A DNA stretch of 18,988 bases from CAZAFN01 sp964484795 (GTDB lineage: Bacteria; Pseudomonadota; Alphaproteobacteria; Methylaequorales; Methylaequoraceae), in the NCBI GenBank assembly GCA_964484795.1, contig CAZAFN010000027.1, forward strand, positions 1 to 18,988, in the 5' to 3' direction. A model generated the notes under the pieces. The model ran no database searches, was not told where the DNA came from, and saw nothing but the letters and a program-made list of their open reading frames with translations. Shown here piece after piece: positions 15,723 through 18,988 of the stretch. Position numbers and translations under genes: made by a program. Each line of letters opens with the position of its first letter. Position 1 is the first letter of the stretch.

Positions 15723-16589
15723 ATGACTTTAATATTAAAAAATGTTTTTTGGATTGGGGAAAAATTCCTAAAAATGTCCGGAATAGAAAGACAAAGGAAT
15801 GAAACATTTTTAATAATAAGTAAAATTTTAAAAAAAAATTATTTAGAAGTACTAATTAATCAAGAAATAAGTATTTCTGAAAAAAAAAAAAAAAAAATTT
15901 TAAAAAAAATTTTTCAACGATTAAATGGTAAGCCAATTTCAAGAATTTTTGGTCTTAAAGAATTTTATTCAAGGGAATTTTTTATTAATTCTAACTCTCT
16001 TGATCCAAGACCAGAAACAGAAACTTTGATTGACTTGATAAAAAAAATAGAATTAAAAAATTCTAATAAAAGATTAAGAATTTTAGATTTGGGGACAGGA
16101 ACAGGGTGCATAATCATAAGTTTGGCTATGGAATTAGGTAAGTTTAAGGAAGTTAGTGGTGTGGGTGTTGATATCAGTTCAGGAGCAATTGATATAGCTA
16201 ATAGAAATTTAATGAAATTTAATTTGGAGGATAAGATAGAAATATATAGAAGCAACTGGTTTTCTGAAGTTAATGGAAAATTTGATATTATTGTTTCAAA
16301 CCCACCTTATGTAGATAGTAATGAGATAGAAAAATTAGATAACGGAGTTAAAAACTTTGATCCATATGTTTCTTTAAATGGAGGAAAGTTTGGCTTGGAG
16401 TGCTTCAAGAAGATTTCTAGTATTGCTGGTAATTTTTTAAAAAAGAATGGTTATATTTGTGTTGAACTAGGCTGTGGTCAAAAAAAAGATGTTCAATCTA
16501 TTTTTACCAAAAATGGATTTCACAAGATAATAGAAAGCAAAGATTTATTGAATATTGATAGAGTACTAGTTTTTAAAAATAAAATTTGA
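15723..16589 (+). CDS. prmC: peptide chain release factor N5-glutamine methyltransferase
   Basis: A 288-residue SAM methyltransferase that methylates the GGQ glutamine of release factors. The N-terminal helical domain ends near KPISRIFGLKEFYSREFFIN, followed by LDPRPETETLID, SAM motif ILDLGTGTGCIIISLA (about 120-135), and substrate-glutamine motif NPPY (Asn193-Pro-Pro-Tyr196) with the YVDSNEIEKL continuation. All expected parts are present, so the enzyme should be active. A run of 18 A residues encodes part of Glu53-Lys54-58 and the start of Ile59, in the basic helix between helices of the N-terminal domain. It is the last gene of the lysC-prmC run; 85 AT-rich bases separate it from the DUF4167 gene. 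Confidence 0.95.
   Translation: MTLILKNVFWIGEKFLKMSGIERQRNETFLIISKILKKNYLEVLINQEISISEKKKKKILKKIFQRLNGKPISRIFGLKEFYSREFFINSNSLDPRPETETLIDLIKKIELKNSNKRLRILDLGTGTGCIIISLAMELGKFKEVSGVGVDISSGAIDIANRNLMKFNLEDKIEIYRSNWFSEVNGKFDIIVSNPPYVDSNEIEKLDNGVKNFDPYVSLNGGKFGLECFKKISSIAGNFLKKNGYICVELGCGQKKDVQSIFTKNGFHKIIESKDLLNIDRVLVFKNKI
15880..15897 (+). repeat. homopolymer of 18 A inside prmC
   Basis: Eighteen consecutive A bases run from the second base of codon 53 to the first base of codon 59 of prmC, reading Glu, five Lys, Ile. The frame is intact in this assembly. It is the longest mononucleotide run I found in the window; others inside coding sequence are 13 A or shorter (for example 14125-14137). Long A runs are prone to polymerase slippage and to sequencing error. 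Confidence 0.95.
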
Positions 16590-16674
16590 AAAAATATTTT
16601 GATAATGATAGTGTGATAATTCTTGTGGTAAGCATTAAAAGCTTAATAATAATAATTCATTTATTTTTTGAAAA

Positions 16675-17187
16675 TTGATAGATAGAAGGAAGCCTCGCAG
16701 AAGAAGACCTAGATTAGGTCAGAAAAGACCAGGAACATTTAGGGGGCATTCAGAACAAAAGAATTTTGTACCTAGATCAAGGGGAGGTATTTCTAAGGCT
16801 CTAGAAAAATATACCAATCTTGCACAGGATGCATTTTCCAACGGTGATAGAATAGCGGCAGAGAGTTATTTCCAATATGCTGAACATTACCAAAGATTGT
16901 TGAATGAGAACAATTTCACTAGTGATTTCTCTTCTGACAAAAAATCGTCTCAACAAGATAATGAAGTTGATCAATCGAAGCCCACAAGAACGCAAAGAGC
17001 AATGAATGCAAAAAATGAAAGATTGAATAAAGCGGCTGATGAAGAGGTAGGTCTGAATAAAAATAATCATACGAATAATGTTAGCATTCACAGCAAAAAT
17101 GGTAGTAAGGAAAATTTTACTAGTGATGGTCTTGAAGCTTTAAAACCTTTTGAAGTGTCAATGGATGAAAAAAAATCTCAGTCGTAG
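16675..17187 (+). CDS. DUF4167 domain-containing protein
   Basis: A 170-residue protein of unknown function in a family found in Alphaproteobacteria. The N-terminus is strongly basic (RRKPRRRRPRLGQKRPG, about residues 3-19). The conserved core KYTNLAQDAFSNGDRIAAESYFQYAEHYQRLL (about 45-76) is a helical pair typical of DUF4167. The rest is low-complexity, polar and Asn/Lys/Ser-rich. The basic arm suggests nucleic acid binding, but that is inference. The start is TTG at 16675: the frame has a TGA immediately before (16669-16671) and no ATG near the conserved part. The position after prmC is usual for the family. The 85-base gap before it (16590-16674) holds only weak AT-rich inverted repeats. 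Its last 10 bases overlap the converging M23 peptidase gene. Confidence 0.85.
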   Translation: MIDRRKPRRRRPRLGQKRPGTFRGHSEQKNFVPRSRGGISKALEKYTNLAQDAFSNGDRIAAESYFQYAEHYQRLLNENNFTSDFSSDKKSSQQDNEVDQSKPTRTQRAMNAKNERLNKAADEEVGLNKNNHTNNVSIHSKNGSKENFTSDGLEALKPFEVSMDEKKSQS

Positions 17188-18734
17188 AAATAATCTGCGG
17201 TAACTGTTTCTTGAAGTTTGGTGGCTAAGAAACGTTCACGAGCCAAAGAAATATTTGCGTAAAAATTTGCCATTTCATCATCTTCTACATTTAAACTGGA
17301 TTCTAATTTTAATTTCATTGGATTAATTGTACGGTTTTTATGTTTTACTTCATAATGTAAATGAGGCCCTGTACTTCTTCCAGAAGTTCCGACATAGCCA
17401 ATTATATCACCTTGTTTGACTAATTTACCCTTTTTAAGGTTTTTAGAAAATTTGTATAAATGTGCATACCTCGTTTTAAAATTATTTAAGTGTTTGATTT
17501 CTATGAATCTTCCAAATGAACCATTCCTTCCTGCAAATGTTACTCTTCCGTCACCTGCAGCCATAACGGGAGTTCCTCTTTTAGCTGCAAAATCCACCCC
17601 TCTATGCATTTTACTATATCCTAAGATTGGATGTTTTCTTACTCCAAATTTTGATGAAAGTCTTGCTCCCTGAACCGGTGTACGCATTAGATATTTACGT
17701 ATACTTTTACCGTTAGCATCAAAATAATCAATTTTGCCGTTGCTCAGTCTGTAACGAAATAGTTCAATTTTATGATAATTGAGGTGCATCAAACCATATA
17801 GAAGAATTGGCTTACCGATAATATTATTATTTTTTGTAAAATTAGCCTCATACAAGATCTCAAGTATGTCACCATTTTTTACGTCCCTTTGGAAGTCAAT
17901 AGTATAACTCAATTGATCTAAAAATTCCCTAATAATACCTTTTGGAACTTTAGCGGACTTTAATGTGTGACTTAGGCTATTTCTAACTTTAAGTCTATTT
18001 CTTACAACTTTCGTTTGAGTTGGTGCCTTAACAAAATAAAAGACAAAATCATCATTAAAGTTTCTTCGGAGATTGAGTTGTTGAAAATTTTTGGCAAAAA
18101 CTTGGATTTCTACAATCTGATCATTATTGTCAGTTAAAAACTTTATATTTTCCTTTACATTATAGTTTAAAAAATTATTCAATCTCTCAAAAACAAAAAT
18201 AGCTTCAGATTTGTCTAGATAGTTTTCTAGGTTTTTAACAAGCATTTTTTTATTTTTTAGGGATAGTGTAATTGACTTGCTATATTCTGGTTCCGCTGGA
18301 ATAGGTTTAGATTCTGGTGTAGGAATTCCAGAAAAGAGCATAGTTTCATAAATGGGAACTAGGTTCAAATTCAGATCTTTCTCGTCGAAAACGTAATCAC
18401 TTTTTATTTTGTCATCTTTGTAGTAAGCAACGTTTAAATCTTCGTTATCAAGTTCCTCTTTAAGATTTTCTTTTTTTTTTACCAACTCCAAACGTTTGTC
18501 TTCGTCTTCAGAAAATTTAGAGGTTTCATTTGGAGTTTCACTTATTTGGTTTTCATTGAATAAATAAGGTAGGTATTCTTCTCCTTCATCATTAACATTT
18601 ACATTGAAATCATTAAATTTGTTCAAATTAGTTATAGAAACATAAATAATTAAAACTATGACAATATAATTGATTTTTTTTTTTAAAATACTAAACATTC
18701 TCTTCAGAAACTCAAAAAAAGTGAAATTGGGCAC
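17178..18734 (-). CDS. M23 family metallopeptidase, murein endopeptidase type
   Basis: A 518-residue envelope protein with a single N-terminal membrane anchor (about 22-36, INYIVIVLIIYVSIT). A long acidic linker follows. A middle region (about 240-350, with SLSHTLKSAKVPKGIIREFL and DVKNGDILEILYEA) resembles the OapA/LysM-like inhibitory part of MepM/Csd3-type peptidases. The C-terminal LytM domain (about 355-475) has zinc ligands His377 and Asp381 (HRGVD) and His460, with catalytic His425 (RYAHLY) and His458 (GPHLHYE). Such enzymes cut peptidoglycan cross-links to allow wall growth. All ligands are present. The start is uncertain: GTG at 18734, or ATG at 18698 (residue 13). A TATAAT just upstream of the GTG would leave almost no leader for the longer form. 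It converges on DUF4167 with a 10-base overlap. Confidence 0.92.
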   Translation of the reverse strand: MPNFTFFEFLKRMFSILKKKINYIVIVLIIYVSITNLNKFNDFNVNVNDEGEEYLPYLFNENQISETPNETSKFSEDEDKRLELVKKKENLKEELDNEDLNVAYYKDDKIKSDYVFDEKDLNLNLVPIYETMLFSGIPTPESKPIPAEPEYSKSITLSLKNKKMLVKNLENYLDKSEAIFVFERLNNFLNYNVKENIKFLTDNNDQIVEIQVFAKNFQQLNLRRNFNDDFVFYFVKAPTQTKVVRNRLKVRNSLSHTLKSAKVPKGIIREFLDQLSYTIDFQRDVKNGDILEILYEANFTKNNNIIGKPILLYGLMHLNYHKIELFRYRLSNGKIDYFDANGKSIRKYLMRTPVQGARLSSKFGVRKHPILGYSKMHRGVDFAAKRGTPVMAAGDGRVTFAGRNGSFGRFIEIKHLNNFKTRYAHLYKFSKNLKKGKLVKQGDIIGYVGTSGRSTGPHLHYEVKHKNRTINPMKLKLESSLNVEDDEMANFYANISLARERFLATKLQETVTADYFYD

Positions 18735-18739
18735 ATACT

Positions 18740-18745
18740 ATTATA
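18740..18745 (-). promoter_or_regulatory. possible -10 element of the M23 peptidase gene
   Basis: The minus strand reads TATAAT here, ending five bases before the GTG at 18734. If it is a real -10 box, transcription would begin about at the GTG, implying a leaderless message or use of the ATG at 18698. No convincing -35 is visible at 16-18 bases upstream. Confidence 0.3.
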
Positions 18746-18944
18746 AAAAATGATTGACCAATTTCAGTATTAGACTTATAACAAATTTTCCTAATTATCA
18801 AATATATTTTTTTGTTAATTATAGCTATTTGAAAATTGAATAATAAAGGAATGTGTAGGTGGTGAATATTTCACTTAACACATTCAGTAACGTAATGTTA
18901 CATGCTTTGTGTTGGGTTCAACAATCAAGTTTTCTTGATAATAT
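18746..18944 (+). promoter_or_regulatory. rrn leader: rRNA operon promoter and 16S leader region
   Basis: This gene-free stretch precedes the 16S gene and must contain the ribosomal RNA promoter. I see no clean TTGACA/TATAAT pair; TTGTTA (18812-18817) and TTGAAA (18829-18834) are possible -35 elements without a good -10 partner. The latter half is clearly less AT-rich and structured. ACTTAACACA (18873-18882) pairs with TGTGTTGGGT (18908-18917), allowing two G-U pairs, enclosing the small stem GTAAC/GTTAC (18887-18901). A further hairpin, ATCAAG-TTTT-CTTGAT, lies at 18924-18939. Such leader stems normally take part in RNase III processing and antitermination. The promoter itself is unresolved. 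Confidence 0.55.
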
Positions 18945-18988
18945 CAAACTTGAGAGTTTGATCCTGGCTCAGAACGAACGCTGGCGGC
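18945..18988 (+). rRNA. rrs: 16S ribosomal RNA, 5' end (partial)
   Basis: The last 44 bases contain the near-universal 16S 5' sequence, including AGAGTTTGATCCTGGCTCAG (18953-18972) and the following GAACGCTGGCGGC. The preceding CAAACTTG agrees with alphaproteobacterial 16S beginnings, so the mature 5' end is placed at about 18945, uncertain by a few bases. The gene continues past the window. It is divergent from the M23 peptidase gene. Confidence 0.97.

Noticed and set aside
16590..16674. Hairpin TAAGC/GCTTA between prmC and DUF4167
   Set aside because: A five-pair stem with no adjoining T tract; expected by chance in sequence of this composition.
18902..18914. boxA-like antitermination site TGCTTTGTG in the 16S leader
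   Set aside because: Only a partial match to the boxA consensus, and it overlaps a base-paired arm; not strong enough to annotate.
1..18988. Search for mobile elements, defence systems, CRISPR arrays, toxin-antitoxin pairs and tRNA genes
   Set aside because: No transposase, integrase, repeat-spacer pattern, terminal inverted repeats or tRNA cloverleaf was recognised; essentially all the space is filled by core genes.

Overview
The window is a dense, very AT-rich stretch of bacterial chromosome that reads as a genome-streamlined alphaproteobacterium. The lineage rests on three things: the 16S rRNA 5' end at the right edge has an alphaproteobacterial beginning, a DUF4167 protein (an alphaproteobacterial family) follows prmC, and ubiG, glutaredoxin and nitrilase-like genes are clustered. 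Low GC, intergenic gaps mostly under 60 bases, overlapping gene ends and frequent non-ATG starts suggest a free-living marine type such as SAR11 or the HIMB59/AEGEAN-169 group. That assignment is inference; no species can be named from here.

Layout. Positions 2-1512 (+) hold the 3' part of a malyl-CoA lyase gene and accA. Positions 1540-4077 (-) hold secA, which diverges from argJ (4139-5371, +). ArgJ is followed by a mutT-type Nudix gene that appears to start at an ATT codon. A block of small genes follows: an NDUFAF5-like methyltransferase homologue (-), grxC and a nitrilase-superfamily amidase (+), and ubiG (-). From 8449 a co-directional run of eight genes extends to 16589: lysC, a FabK/nitronate monooxygenase-like flavoprotein, a RodZ-like HTH membrane protein, ispG, hisS, a glutamyl-tRNA-reductase-like remnant, prfA and prmC, with gaps of 25 bases or less or small overlaps. 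DUF4167 (+) follows. An M23 murein peptidase gene (-) converges on it. A roughly 210-base leader and the first 44 bases of a 16S rRNA gene close the window.

The genes are almost all housekeeping: fatty acid supply (accA), protein export (secA), arginine and aspartate-family amino acids (argJ, lysC), isoprenoid and ubiquinone synthesis (ispG, ubiG), translation and its termination (hisS, prfA, prmC), redox and metabolite repair (grxC, nitrilase homologue, mutT), and cell envelope and shape (rodZ-like, M23 peptidase). I see no mobile elements, CRISPR arrays, toxin-antitoxin or defence genes, and no tRNA genes.

The most interesting item is the gene at 13973-14653. It resembles the nucleotide-binding domain of glutamyl-tRNA reductase (HemA) without its catalytic domain, and it sits directly upstream of prfA-prmC, exactly where hemA sits in Escherichia coli. 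Others worth checking are the ATT start of mutT, the NDUFAF5-like protein with erased SAM-binding motifs, an 18-A run inside prmC, and competing RNA hairpins at the 16S 5' boundary.
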